From NCBI GenBank assembly GCA_037833965.1, contig AP031356.1, forward strand, positions 21,474,501 to 21,538,500: a stretch of 64,000 bases of DNA. The letters are read 5' to 3'. The translations under genes were made by a program, and so were the position numbers. Of this stretch, positions 15,368 through 28,100 are shown in pieces. Source of the stretch: Marchantia polymorpha subsp. ruderalis (taxonomy: Eukaryota > Streptophyta > Marchantiopsida > Marchantiales > Marchantiaceae). Positions within the stretch are counted from its first letter, which is position 1; every line of letters begins with the position of its first letter. Under the pieces are notes generated by a model. That model was not told where the DNA came from. It made no database searches and saw only the letters and a program-made list of their open reading frames with translations.

Positions 15368-15418
15368 CTCCGAGACTCGCCCCTGCCGATCGCCGATCGG
15401 CAGGGCCGAGTCTCGGAG
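15368..15418. repeat. Near-perfect 51-bp palindrome
   Basis: Arms 15368-15392 and 15394-15418 are reverse complements except for one internal mismatch, with one central base as spacer. It begins CTCCGAGACTCG and ends CGAGTCTCGGAG. It could form a cruciform or an RNA hairpin. A second hairpin lies 60 bp downstream. Confidence 0.9.
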
Positions 15419-15476
15419 GTTTACCGATCGGTACGACGGAGGCTCGTTCTGTCATGCAGAATCTACAGGCGCCATG

Positions 15477-15526
15477 CTGTCGTTTGTCCAGGTCCGTCGA
15501 TGGTGCCGGACCTGGACAAACGGCAG
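15477..15526. repeat. Inverted repeat, 20-bp arms with 10-base loop
   Basis: Left arm 15477-15496 and right arm 15507-15526 pair over 20 positions (19 Watson-Crick and one that would be G-U in RNA), separated by TCGATGGTGC. The core is GTTTGTCCAGGTCCG against its complement. The size suits a small foldback element or a hairpin RNA precursor; the function is unknown. Confidence 0.9.
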
Positions 15527-18500
15527 GTCTGGAGGGCCCGAGCCTGACAGGGAGGTGCGCCTAGCGAAAAAGGGTTCGGGTAGTTGGAGGCCATCAAGAG
15601 CGAGGGCGCATTGTCAACCCCTTCCTCGGAACAGCCTGTTTTCGCCTTTGCCTCGGTCGGCAACTTGGCATAAGCGCCCTCCGCCTCCACAGTTGTGCCT
15701 CCATACCAGCTTCCTTGTGCCTTACCACCAGTGCGATCGCGTGTGACCTGTATCGGACGGCTGCTTACGGCTGTGTGCCCTCTGTCCGGTTTTGTTCTTT
15801 CTGCCGCTCCCCTGTCACTCATCAGCTCCGGTTTCTGTTGCCCGTGGAACCGGATCCCCCCACGCCTGCCCGATCTCGGATTCCAATCGGCGATTGATGA
15901 CGCCCGGCCGCACCACCATCGAAGCCCAACGCGGTTATGGCTCGGATCTGGAGTATACGCGCTCGTCACTGCGTTCGTCTCCATCTCCATAGGCGCAGAA
16001 TACCCTCCACTCTTCAGGCGAGCCTCGTGAGGAGAAGGGAGAAACGAGAAGAATTGCGAAATGGTCACGAGCCCGGTTGGAGAAATAATTTCTACTCTAA
16101 TGAAATAATCTGAAATAACGATCTGAATGAAATTTCGACTAAATGTGATACAAATCTCAATGTTATATCGATTAACGAATGACCCCATTTATTGCATTTT
16201 GTCCGACGCAGTCTTCGAGACCTCACTGCGTAGTGACGATGGCTCGACGCGGTATCCCTCTGCAGGACGCGCGGTGCGGGGTGTGGGTATGTCGCCCGCC
16301 CGCCCGGCCCGGCAGCGGTTTGTCCTGACCGCGGCCGAGCCTAACCTGGAGCGGTACATTTGGCAAGTGGAGGGCACGGCCTTCGGGTAGGCTTGTCAGT
16401 CCAGACCCGGTAGCCTCTCCCGAACGGATGAGCTCAATCCGTCTTGGATGTCGATCATAATTGCACAATCCGAGCGTCGTAAACCTGGAATGCCACACTG
16501 CCACAGTACCGGCGGAGTTACTGTGGTAACACCAGAGGAAGTTACCACGTGAGCCCTTCGGATGGGATTTTCGCTACGCGTTAGAGGCTGGGAGACATGT
16601 GGCCCGTCCACAGTAAGTGTCCGTGCTCGTGTTAAGAACACGATGATTACGTAGATGGAGATGCAAATCTATGATTAGGCTCACCACCCTCGGCGGGCCA
16701 ATCGGGGCCCGGCCGTGGGTCATGGTCAGGACATCTTGGTCAAGCCACCTCTGCCCAGGGTTTGATCCCGCTGGCCAATCGCCCGCCCCTGATGGCCGTT
16801 AGCGCTAATTACCAGACTAATCGCACGCTCAGCGCCACCGGGAGCAAGGGTCGCAACCGGATGCCCCAGAACCCAGAGAATGAAGCGATACTGCCAAGAT
16901 GGCGGTGATTCAGTGCCACAAGCGAGTCGCTATCCTCGTGGAGGGAGAGGGGTGGGAAAGCGAAGGAAAAAATTTGGCGGTTTCGAACCCGGGCAGCAGC
17001 GCCGGGGCACTCAGCCATTGGCGGGGATCACTGCGGCCGATCTCCCGGTGAGTATAGCGAGGCCGCCATGTTTGGCTACGTAGCGCGTCCCCGCCCGCGC
17101 CACCCCGCCCCCCACCACGAGGAGGAAACGACAAAAGTCTCAACTGCGGCCTGTCTAGACAAATTTTCTACGATATATCCGACGGTCGAGGAGAGCGGAC
17201 ACGAAGGATCGAACGGCGCGGCCGGGGTCCGCGCGCGGGCGAGCCTTTTCGCACAGGGCTCGTTGGGGGGAGAGCGGAGGCGCGTATCCACCGGCAACCA
17301 CAACACGAGCGGGTCGACGGTCGCGATGGCGCATCGGACGGTGGGGGAGCGAGGGGAGGGAAGGGGGCGCCGCTAGGAGGAGAGGAGCGTCGGGAGCGTG
17401 CAGGTGCTAACCGCCCGGAGGTAAGTGGCGGGGACCGGTGGAAGAAGGCGAGAGCGCGGGGAGATGAAACACCGGGTGCCCGGAGGATCGTGGCCTTCTA
17501 TTCTCGGGGATGGCACCTGCAAATCGCAGCACAGTGGCGAGGCCTGCATTGAAATCGCGAGGAATTGATTAGTCAATTCGCGGATTGATCAAGAGCATGA
17601 GCTCGACACGAGCTCGCCATCATTCCCATTGTCAGAGCCCGGAGCCCAGCCCAGGCACACGACTACAAGTAGAGAGCAAGTCCAGGGCACTCTCGGATTC
17701 CAAGTCTGATCCTCCCACACGTCTTGAGCCTGACCCGAAGAGAGTTTGTTTGCGCCATCGGGAAAAAAGCTTCAGTATTACCCTCTCCGCGAGAGCGAGT
17801 CCGAGTGCTGTGATTGAGAGTACAGCGGTGGCATGAGAAGACGTCCATGAGAGCAGCAGGCTTGGACGAATAAGCAGCTTTCGAAGGGTAGATTCGCGGG
17901 GGCGAGCCTGGGAAGGCAGCGAGGAATATAATACACTTAGATTCGTAGATTGCCGTCGTCACCGGGTTTGGAAGAACGAACCAGTACTCGTACTCGTACT
18001 ATCTATCACTCTCCGTGTGCTCTCCCGGCTTTTGTGGCGCCTGGGGACTCGAATCCTTCTAGCCACCTGTTCTTTGTGCTCGAGGCCCTTGAGCTTGGAA
18101 CTCTTTGCACGGGCCTTCTGGTCTCTCTCACATTTATCACCTGATTCTTGTGGTCAGCGTTCTCGGCTCTCTCTTGCTCGCCGCCTAACGTGAGCTTCTT
18201 CGGGAACTGGCCTGGGGACCAGCAGTCTGGTCTCGGCAACTATCAGGGTAGAGGTGTGGAAGTCTACATCTAGGGAGCTCCTGGACCTTTCTGGTTCAAA
18301 CTTAGTTTTCGCTCTTACCCGGTTTTGGGTCGTAATCCTTGTCTTTGACGTACTTTCGAAGTCCTCTAGTCTTGGTCGTCAAAATTCGGCAGCCCCTCGC
18401 TTGCAGCACCTTAATATTCAACCGAATGGACGTTTTGGACGACCTATAATTCCTCCCCGGAGAACCAGATTTGTGCAAAGTGTTGTTTCAACGCTGTTCG

Positions 18501-18715
18501 TTGATTATGTACAGTGGGCGCAATCAGGCCGCGTAGTGAGAAGACAGATAGTCATTATCTGATTCTTGCTCACTCGCCTGCCTGTGACGAACGTCATATC
18601 AATCAGTCGATCAATCATGGGTTCATACCACCACTCCGACCATTGCAGAGTGGTACCTGGTGTGCTGCAGCCCCATCACGTCGACCCCAGGGAGGATGTT
18701 TGCGGAGTCTTTCAG
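15527..18715. other. Intergenic or leader DNA; no assigned gene
   Basis: Several overlapping open frames occur on both strands in this GC-rich stretch (for example 15463-16188 on the minus strand), without family motifs. At 17585-17836 an open frame for a Ser/Arg/Pro-rich peptide lies upstream of the Tubby-like exons. It might be a 5' exon of that gene, but I cannot connect it by splice sites. Confidence 0.35.
16800..17420 (+). promoter_or_regulatory. GC-rich, CpG-dense stretch ending at a splice donor; possible promoter and 5' leader
   Basis: A CG-rich island ends in the canonical donor CCGGAG|GTAAGTGG at 17420/17421. It lies 1.3-1.9 kb upstream of the first Tubby-like coding exon I can see and is on the right strand to be its promoter and non-coding first exon. 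This is inference from composition and one splice signal; no transcript evidence is available. Confidence 0.3.
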
Positions 18716-18765
18716 GTGATCATCCAGTCCTTGAAATTTACATGTACATCGGCACAAGTCCGTCG
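18716..18765 (+). CDS. Possible upstream coding exon of the Tubby-like gene
   Basis: After the acceptor TCTTTCAG the frame reads DHPVLEIYMYIGT. This fits the strand of the Tubby domain that reads YxLYLGLxP in plant members and directly precedes the GKFLLAAR block found in the next exon. The 3' limit is uncertain: the candidate donors are weak, and the phase-compatible one is A|GTCCGT at about 18765. An N-terminal F-box, usual in plant Tubby-like proteins, was not found upstream. Confidence 0.35.
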
Positions 18766-19157
18766 GCCGTGGAAATGTCTTCTTGCAGTATTTCGGCCAG
18801 GCTACCAGCAGCATTCAGTTTCTTCGGTTCCCTTCTAATCATCCTGTTTGTTCTTTCATATGACAGCCTGCACCCAAGGACAGATTAGTCCAATGCTTTA
18901 TAGTGAGGGATCCATCTACACAGGCTTTATGTCTCTTCTTGCAGCTGAGCAAGAAGCTTTGTAAGTTCCACGAGCCATACATTCTTCTTTCTTCGTCTTT
19001 GCCAAGTCGTTGTGCTGTACATGCTAACCACGGAGATTCGTCATGTCCGTGCACGTTTTAACAATATCGCTTTCTGGAAAGTGCGCTGATCACTTCAAGC
19101 ATTGTCATGAGAAGAGAATGGATTCTGACATTCTGGTAACTCATTTTCTTCCCGCAG

Positions 19158-20367
19158 CCACCGTGACAAACCGAGGGAAGTTTCTTGTAGCCGCTCGGCA
19201 AGTCACCTCCATGGCGTCTTCGGATTTCATGATTTGTGGGGATCTCGACGATCTTTGCGAACAAAGCGAGTTTTATTACGGCAGATTGAGGTACGCTGTC
19301 ACCTGGAAGCCACGCCAGCGGTTTGTTTTTTCAACGATGCATTTCAACATGGACCCCCACCGTTCGTGGATCGCGGTCCCCGCCTAGAGCGCGTATGACT
19401 GGCATCCCTCTCTAAAGATTGACGCTGCCACCGCCTGCGCTTGTTCCCCACTGTTTACGCATATGGGTAGCCTCAAGCTGACTCGCTTGACATGCCATGT
19501 GGTGACAGGTCTAATTTGAGCCGCACGGAGTACACTCTTTGGGACTGTCGAGAGGGGGCCAGACGGAAGAGCAGGACGAGCTGCTGGCCACATTCCTCGA
19601 GCGGACTGAGACCCGGCAGCGTGAAAGTGGCCGATATCGGTTACAATATGACCTTTGGAAAGCCACAAAAAATTGAGTGCTTGGTTCATTCTATAAGATA
19701 TTGCGAGGTCAACGGTGACTCTTCGAGACCTGCGGCCGGAGAGAGTAGCGTAGACAGCGTTTCGGAATCGACCGACGTGCTGAGCAACAACTACGTGCGT
19801 ACGAATCACCTATTAAGCGAGGTGTCTCAAAATCTCGCCAAGTCCATAGCTGCGGGTGCAGGTCAGATGAGTCAACCGGAGTTCACCCTCGACAAGCTTT
19901 TACAATCTGTTTCAGAACCTTGGAGTTCTGATGAGTCGCTGCAGACATCTCCGAGGAACTCGAGCCAAGACTCGGTCAAGAGTTCTCCAGCGGCAAGCCA
20001 GGACCGGTCCGTGAAGAAGGAAACATCGCCTCGTGGCTCGTTACGGAAGAGCTTGCCAAAGATTGCTGTCAAGAAGATCGACGAGGCTAGGGTGGGTGAC
20101 GCGGTCGTGGACGCACCGTTGCACTTGAAAACCAGGGCGTATGTGTGGGACAAGGCGTGCAAGAGATACTACGCCGACTTCAACCGTGGGGACATCCCCG
20201 GGTCTGCGAAGAACTTTCAGCTGGTTGCCGGTAACCATGTACAGAAGGAGAACGACAAGATATTGCTCCAGTTTGGCCAGGCGGGGCCCGAAATCTTCTT
20301 CATGGATTATCGTTATCCTCTCACAGCTTTTGAGGCGTTCGGCATTTGTCTGAGCAGATTATTCTAG
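19158..20367 (+). CDS. Tubby-like protein (C-terminal Tubby domain), two exons with one intron
   Basis: Exon 19158-19290 follows acceptor CTTCCCGCAG and encodes a GKFLVAARQ block with the DFMICGDLDDL segment, matching the GKFLLAARR...DYIISLDADDL part of the Tubby beta barrel. The intron 19291-19508 (GTACGC...GTGACAG) joins codon AG|G and restores GRLRSN, the equivalent of the family's GKLRSNFLGT. Exon 19509-20367 then carries ECLVHSI, SAKNFQL (from 20203), LLQFG and MDYRYPLTAFEAFGICLS (from 20302). Tubby domains bind phosphoinositides and tether proteins to the plasma membrane; in plants most also have an F-box. Two oddities: a Ser-rich insert of about 135 residues (about 19711-20115) sits inside the domain, and the protein stops at AFGICLSRLF, lacking the usual terminal SFDxKLACE. 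An AATAAA lies at 20798. The start is not resolved. Confidence 0.78.
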
Positions 20368-23300
20368 TCCTCACCCTTAATCATTCGACACCCTGACCCT
20401 GATACGTGTGCAGATCAAATGACTCTCCATTGATGAGAAAGAGCATCATAGGGTTTCAACATAGCCTATTGTTCATTATACCAATTTTGTATTGCATAAT
20501 TCTTGAAAGCTGCGGAAGCCGTCTCCTGCAATTTTCGTGCTTGTGTTCAGAGCCTCCTCCAGCATCCACTCCATCTTTCAAGCCAAATCATACTTTAGTC
20601 TGGAGCCTTTGGTCACCTGATGCTACTGGCAGCCTATTTTTCAGGATAAAACTCAGCTCATTATGGCCACATCCCTGTGCAGTGAGTGGGAACCATCTCA
20701 GTGAAGTTGTATATTTTACCCGCTGTTGCTAGCTGGACGTTGTTCCTCTACATTATTCCTACTATCTTAGTGCTATGCTTTGGAGCTAGTACATTCCAAT
20801 AAAGACCAGTATCAGTTTATGAGAACCTACAGCTTCATGATCTAAGTGGTACATCACCTCGTTGCTCTTTAGAATCTCGGATGTACAAAATAGTGGGACA
20901 TATAACGACCAAGGTTCAGACTTAAGAGAGTGACCAGTCTGGATCGGCCGAGCTGAGGCACAGTGGTGGGAGTAGAGATCGTTAGGTACTTTAGCATCAT
21001 AAATCTCCCTGTCCAGCATATCCAATATCTTCTTCATGATATGTACATATGATGTGGCAGTTGTCGAGTTAAACATATGGAAGCTAGCTACATCGAGTGT
21101 AGATAGACATTTTTAGTACCGTCTGGATTTATTCACCAGACAGTTTGTTAAGCCCCCAGTCGAGGGATGTACACTCATGAAATGGTAATGAAGTCCACAT
21201 TTTTTAGCAATTGCTTTGTTCATGATTTCTTTCGCTTCAATCTCGACCTGTCACGATGAACTGTCTCTTCAGTGTGTCTACGTCCTACCTCGGAGGTTAT
21301 TCGCGCTGCTGTCGAACTCAGCCGGACTTCTCTTTATCTCTTATGAGTTCTAAGATCAGAGCCCGCACTTCGTCATACTACCAACATCTTTCCTAGCCGA
21401 AGAAGCTCAACGACCAGACCTTTGCGTGAGGAGCAGAAACCGAAGCGCCAGAAAAACAAACTTCTCCACAGATTCTGAAAAGCTAACACCGTACTTGTGG
21501 ACCAGTCTTTCGCGGTTAAAATACACATATGTATGTATCAGCTTCGACTGACTGCACGGTGTTTGATCGTTCTTGAGTCCGGAAGCTCACGCATCTGAAC
21601 TCTAATGGAATATACACGACTTTCCGGATGATGGACCGACGATGCAGCCATGCACATTCTCTCTTCAGAACCTCTGACAATCCCCGATCTGAATCCACAT
21701 TCACGAGCAGATCATCCGGTATGCGAATTGAGCTTGCTGTAAATCGGCAGCCCCATGGGTCATATTACTCACGTGGAGTTACGAGCATGGGGTATGGGGT
21801 AGACTTGTGTGCGTCACAAGATGCGGATCCCTGAGCGACGGCTTGCATTCAGTGATCACCATCCATCACCACCACACTCTACGCCTTTGTTCTCGTAGAG
21901 GGATGTTCCCACTGACTCGCTTCCCGTGTGAAACTGTTCAATTCCTGGGCCACGACCCGCAGACCTCTGCGGATTGACAAGAGCCAGCATCGTTGGCCCG
22001 CAATCATACAACCCCTGAGGAACTCCACCCTCGCCGACCCAAGGTTCGCTTTTAAAAGCCAAATGCCCGAGACACGCGAGAGCAAACTCTGCGGGCGTGT
22101 GAGCGGCCGATATATTCTGCTGGGCAGGCAGAATCCGGCCCACGCGAGTTAGCGTTTCCAGGCGATGGTGCCCGGAGCTGCGAAGGTTTGTCCGGCCAGG
22201 CATCATCTCAAACGGAGGCGATGCTTTGGTGAGGCCAGTCAGTCCAACGATGATGCCCAACCTCAAGTGGTGAACCCGAGTCACTAAAATTGCATCCTTG
22301 ACTCCCTCCAGAGCGGACTAAGCTGGTGCACGTCGTCCGTCCCGCGTCCTAAGCTTCCTGCGCGCCTTCCAATTTTCAGAGGGAAAGCAAGAGAGAGAGA
22401 GAGATTCATGGCAGCTGAGCCTTAGCTTGAGCAGCAAACCACTACAGCGCATGTTCTCTGGTTTTGTTGGCTCGTTTCCCACCGAGAGCAGAGCAGAGCA
22501 GAGCGGATTCGCGGGATACCTGCCTTCCCATCGAGGCTCACGATGGGTTGGATCTCTAGCACTCCGGGGAGCTGTATGGGAACCTCACTGCTCAGAACCC
22601 TGCTGCAGGAGGTTGGTGAAAGGTGGCTTCGCCACATTCTCTTGAATGACGGGATCCTGAGATATCTCCGCCTTTGCCAATGGCAAAGATGGGCGCCCCT
22701 GCGCCAATGGGACTGCTGCAAATTATTTGCGGTTTTGCAGCGTTCGCAGTCCCCGGAATGCTTTAGAGACCCTTCTCCTCTGCAGTAGAGCCAAATGGCC
22801 TCCCAGATATCGTCGAATCAGATTAATCTACAATTATTCTATTTTATTCAACTTCTGCCAGGGAACGAGGTCGTAATAAATTCAAGAAATCCACGCAGGT
22901 GACAAATGGACCTGTAGTGTCGAAGACAATTGTTCCAATGCCCGTAATACTGACCTTGCACGCCAAGTCGAGCGCTTGCACTTTCCATGAAGGTGGGTGG
23001 CATTGCGAGGATCAAATTCGATAGAACTCTTTTCTGAAGTTCGCAACGCAAGATTTTATGAGTCCGCAAAATGCGTAGTGGAAACCTTTTAGTCTTGCGT
23101 GCTCAGCCTCACGAACCTCTGATCCTCGGTCAGTAAGCCAACTTGGAAAGTAAGACCTTGGAGCCACATGATACGAACGACAAAATATCAAGTTAAGTGT
23201 ACTTTCTTTGATCTACTAGGAAGGGGGGAAAAGAATCACGTCCAGCGTGAGGTGTTGGACTGATTCATGGACGACTTCGACTTATCGGTCATAGAAGACA

Positions 23301-24110
23301 AGAGAACGGAGTTTCGTCTAGCAAAGCCTAACCCGAACAAGAGACAAGTACAAGTGGGATCATTATTTTATCAATAAACGCGAGTATATGCACCCAGAAT
23401 TTCGATTGCTTTTTTAGACCAATTCAATGAAATGTCACTGGGCCAGATACGAGATCCTGGATCAGAGCAAATTTTCTTCGTTCATAACAACCTTCTGTGT
23501 CCTACGTCCTATACACTGATGATCCATACTTAAGCTGAACCAAGAGGAATACGCCAGATATTCACTATTTTATTGACATAAGAAGGCTCGCATAAATTGC
23601 TGCATTGGGGTTCAGGAAGTGTACAAGCCCAACTCAAACTTGACACTGCAATGCCGTCTTCATTCTCGTTTGGCTGTGATACAGCCAAAGGATCGAGTCA
23701 CACACGCGTGAAATGATTTCCACATTTTGCACCCATCGCCAGTGGATACAAAGTAGGGCTCAAAACAGCGAGCATCACACTAAACCCCCAATTCGAGATG
23801 CCGGTCGATCGATTGATGTAGTCATCGATCTTTCATCGCAAGCGGCATTACGCAGACTCGTCGATTTGATGGCGATGTTCCTCCCTAGCGGCGACATCGT
23901 AATTGTAGCAGAATACGTCCAAGCACTTCGGTCGTCTCGAGGCCCACCATATCTTGCAACAGCACATTCTCTCCCCTCGTGCATACCAAAGTGGTGTACG
24001 CAAAGGACTGTAGGGTTTAGACGAATAATTTGACCTCGCGATGTCAAATCTCGTGGTTTAGTGGAAGGTATAATGCTCGAATATTCCACTTTTGTCCTCC
24101 CCCTGCTGAC
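20368..24110. other. No recognisable gene
   Basis: Holds the probable 3' UTR of the Tubby-like gene (AATAAA at 20798-20803), then unique DNA. Open frames on both strands at 21.9-22.7 kb are GC-driven and show no motif. A short GA microsatellite lies near 22390. Confidence 0.4.
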
Positions 24111-24143
24111 TGAGGCCGGTCTGAGGCCGGTCTGAGGCCGGTC
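24111..24143. repeat. 11-bp tandem repeat, three exact copies
   Basis: TGAGGCCGGTC three times in a row. Local slippage product with no evident role. Confidence 0.9.
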
Positions 24144-24449
24144 TGCTCGAGAGACTTCAGCTCAAGAACATGGACTGGACCCCAAGTCTCGGTCCTCCTC
24201 AATCGCGCGTCGAAGGTCTTAAAGGAAAGGTTAAAGGAAGTGAAAATTCCCGCTGTCCAAGTCCGAATGGGACAGTTCTAGAAGCACTACACCGCCTTTT
24301 GTAAGAATGGTCCTCGAGGTGTGACCTTCAAAATGATGGACCCACTACGCAGACCTTGGGTTAAATCGGAACCTTGGGTTTGATTATAACCGCCTGAGCA
24401 CCCAAAGCACCATACGAGGCCTCGCGTGACTGCTCAGACTTGCACGATT

Positions 24450-27400
24450 GTCATCTATCGTTTATTGGGGCACTGTTTTATATAAAAGCATGAGCTTCTT
24501 GAGATGGCCTAAATTGAAAGTTGTGTTATTTTTTATATAATTTATGAATGAAATGTGATGAGTAAAGGCAACATTGGTGTGTTCATCCAGTATTGTGCAG
24601 TAAATTCATGTTCTTCATCTTAATTCGTCTTCTTAGTATGCATACTTACGAAATGATTCTCATAGATCGGAGTTTACATTCCAAATGTGGATTGAGGACA
24701 TACTTCTTAGACTCTGAAACATGACAACTTATAAACTTTATATATGTATGTCCGAAATTGATCAAGGTTTAGAAATTCATGGGTATTTTCATGGGTAGAT
24801 TATCAAAGAAAATTTAAAATATCCGTGAACATCTAGGTTCAAGATACTCTTAGTTGATTGTATCATCCTATATCGATGAGCGTGGAATGAGACAAAACAA
24901 TCTTATCATGAATTTTCACTCACATTCGTTGCAATCAAATGTCACTCAGTGTTTTTTCTATCTTTCAAATTTTTTTTACAAATTCCGAATGAATAGATTT
25001 TTTCATGAATAGTTGTCAATGGACTGTGGTTCCTTTCTTTCAACTTTCGTCTAATTTATGTTCAGTTTGAATAAAGGTGCTACAAAAATAAGAAGTAATT
25101 TTTTAAACTAAATATATTGAACACTCTGTTTAGATAAATATTATAGTAATAAAAAAGAATTTTTTTAATTGAATTTTTTTTATCCATGTTGCTACAACAC
25201 TAGGTACTAAATTGCACTCTAAAACTATAAAGAGGTACTAGATGCAAGAGTAAATTTGTATCAAAAATGATATTGTGGCCGAATGTCCTGTTGCGGTGCA
25301 AAATCAACTGCCATATCGATGACATTTATGTGAAGGAAAATTTCTGTCGGCGTAAACTAAAGATATTAAAAAGATAAATTATTTTTGCTTTTATCATAAA
25401 CAAGCAGTGATCAAGATACAAGTGGGAGGGAATACATACAAAGACTTATATTATGTAATTGTGGAGTCAACATAAGACAATCATAGTGAAAACCGTTATT
25501 TTTTACACAAAATGATGTATGATATCGTCCTCAACTTTTCTGCATTTATACATTAACCATTCCTCTAGTTTGGAAATTTTTCTTAGTTAGTGAAGTTATC
25601 AATATCATACTTCTTTACAGTAGCTCCAACGGCATAATTCTAAATTTTAATCCCAATTTCTTATAGTTTTCTATTTGTTTTTACGGTTTTGGATTTCAAG
25701 TTACTAACGGTATTGGTTTTCTGTAGATGGTCTTGATGAAATGATTCATCAAGACTAAAAAAAATACAACTTCCGAAATCTACTGTTTTTCAATGTTGTT
25801 AATAGCTATTTTGAAATAAAGTTATTGTAAGTAAGAGTGTTTGATTCCATATATATGAAAATTTTCTTCTCTGTATAATGACTTGTTAAAAAAATGAAAT
25901 ACATTTTGCAAACAAATTATTGGAGTTTTCAGTCCTGTATCCACCAAGACCTTGTTTTGTTGTAATTGTATCACTAAACATTGTAAAGCGCTCCCAAGTT
26001 TGGAATAAAACTAGAATTATACTTGTTCATAAGTATTTCTATATTTTCATTGGCGATAATTACCTAGGTGTGATAGATGTATCCAAGATTTAAGAATTAT
26101 TTTAAATAATTAAAAAATACAAGTTAGTTTTTTAGTAATTTTTTTAAATCAAATTTAGAACCATTTTGATTATATTTTCATTACTTATATGAAATAAATG
26201 AAAATTTTACAATGAAATTATTAATGTGATGTAAAGTTATGATTAGAAGACAATAAAAACCTCCAGACTTTCCATTGTTCAAGGTTTTTGTGATCATTAT
26301 ATGATGATTCAATCAAAATCATTAATTTTTATAGTTTTCATATTAATATCATTATAATTTTCATACTATTATGAGATATCATAATAGTATGAAAATATAT
26401 ATCAAGAAATATTGGTAATCACTTTCCAATAAGAGACTTAGACATTCTGAAAATGAAGCAATTTTGATCTATTCATACAAAAAAAGATTGTTCATTCTTA
26501 GTAACCAAAATTTACCAATTTTTTTTTCAATTTTCACGAATTTGAAAATACATTTAACATTATGACTGGATTTTGATGTGTAGTTTGATTTTGAATCTTG
26601 AAATTAGGTAGATTGAATTGATAAATATTCGAAAGGCCAGTAGGTTATTTAGAAAAAAAATCAAGACTAATAAAATTATAAACATAAAATCGTGTTTGGT
26701 GTAAAATTTTTAAGAATAGCAGATTTTTTTGAAAATAATTTAGTAATATTTCTGACTTGATTTGTAATATTTCAATTGAACATTTGAATTTATTTCGACA
26801 GATTAAATAGCAGTTATGATACTTTTTACATTTCATGTGATTATATTTTTCATTATATTATAATGACAGTTTTTATTACAATACATCTTGATTGTTCAAA
26901 AATTTTAAAGTTATGTATACTGAAAATTTGACAAATGAGCTTTTTTTTAAGTAAAAATATTTTATTCTAAATAACTGTTTTCTGTAATTTAAGAGATGAA
27001 GGAAAGAGGTCTGCAAATGGATAACAAAAAGTGATGAGAAGAATATTGGACCGTAACAAAAAAAAAATGGATTAGTTATTCTAGTTTAAAATAAAATTCA
27101 AATGTAACAAAATAGATGGTTCAAAATGTTTTAAAAACGTACATCTACCTTTTTATAGAATACATATAGTCAAGTCCGGTGGTAAGAAAATTCGAGAAAA
27201 GAAGCTATCAAAATCTTATGTACCTTACCGTAAAATTGTTAAAACAATGTACTGAAGTACTTGATAAAATTTACATTCAAATGGATACAATCTGAATGAA
27301 TATTTTACATCTGATTTGATCAAAAAGAAACAGTTAGGAAACTCCAATACAGCTTTTGGAGGTTCACTATGTTAGCAGACGCCTACATAAACTACTTGTA

Positions 27401-28100
27401 CAAGGAAGAGTGAAAATATGAGAAACGTGGTAGGTTAAACTTACCATATGTCTCTATAGAAGTATCGTATTCAAAAGGTTCAAAGCTAACGAGTTTTAAA
27501 AATATGTCAAAGTGGTCCATATCAAAACATGCTCGGAGAACAAAATATAATTTCTTCCATCTGGTGAAGACGTGATTATATTCTGTCCTTTATGAATGAG
27601 TAATATCTGAATTCCAGCCGTGACGGCAAAGCAAGTAAAGGTTAATATGTGTATGGTCCCGCGTGAAGCCCTGCCCTTATACCAAAAACTCCCTCCCTCA
27701 TAAACGAGAAGTATGTTAACTCTAAAATCGGGAAGCTTTGGCTGACATATTCAAATATGAATAATAAACAATTTCAGACTTACACTAATTAAGTCCACAG
27801 AACATTAGAGGAGGAATTGCGATATTAAAGTGTTCCTCATTTACATACTCATAAAAAGACGTTCTCTTGGAAATCTGTGGAGTATTAAATCCCCTTCCAG
27901 CTCACAGTTGCATCACATTGTATGAGCAGCGATTCTACACATTTGTATCCCCTCAGGATCGAAAAACATTGCGTACACTCATTTTGCATGTGATTTTCGT
28001 ATACAACTTTCCCTTATGTACGACAAAACGTACGAATACATGCAACAAAAGCTTACTTTATCCCAAGGCGTAGTTCTACTCCGGGACCTCCTTTATGGCC
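24450..28100. other. AT-rich gene desert
   Basis: Very AT-rich DNA with many stops in all frames and long A and T runs. The only structured item is the perfect hairpin at 26357-26396. No transposon termini recognised. Confidence 0.6.
26357..26396. repeat. Perfect 18-bp inverted repeat with 4-base loop
   Basis: The arm ATTTTCATACTATTATGA (26357-26374) and its exact complement (26379-26396) flank GATA. It stands alone in AT-rich DNA, so it may be a chance or foldback remnant. Confidence 0.85.

Noticed and set aside
15463..16188. 241-codon minus-strand frame
   Set aside because: Overlaps a 206-codon plus-strand frame and the hairpins, and shows no domain or repeat of known proteins.
16970..17010. 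Box-B-like GTTTCGAACCC suggesting a tRNA
   Set aside because: No T-arm pairing, no acceptor stem or anticodon arm on either strand.
19134..19157. GTAACT...CCCGCAG as a complete intron before the first clear Tubby exon
   Set aside because: Only about 24 bases, too short to be spliced in a plant; the acceptor must pair with a donor further upstream.
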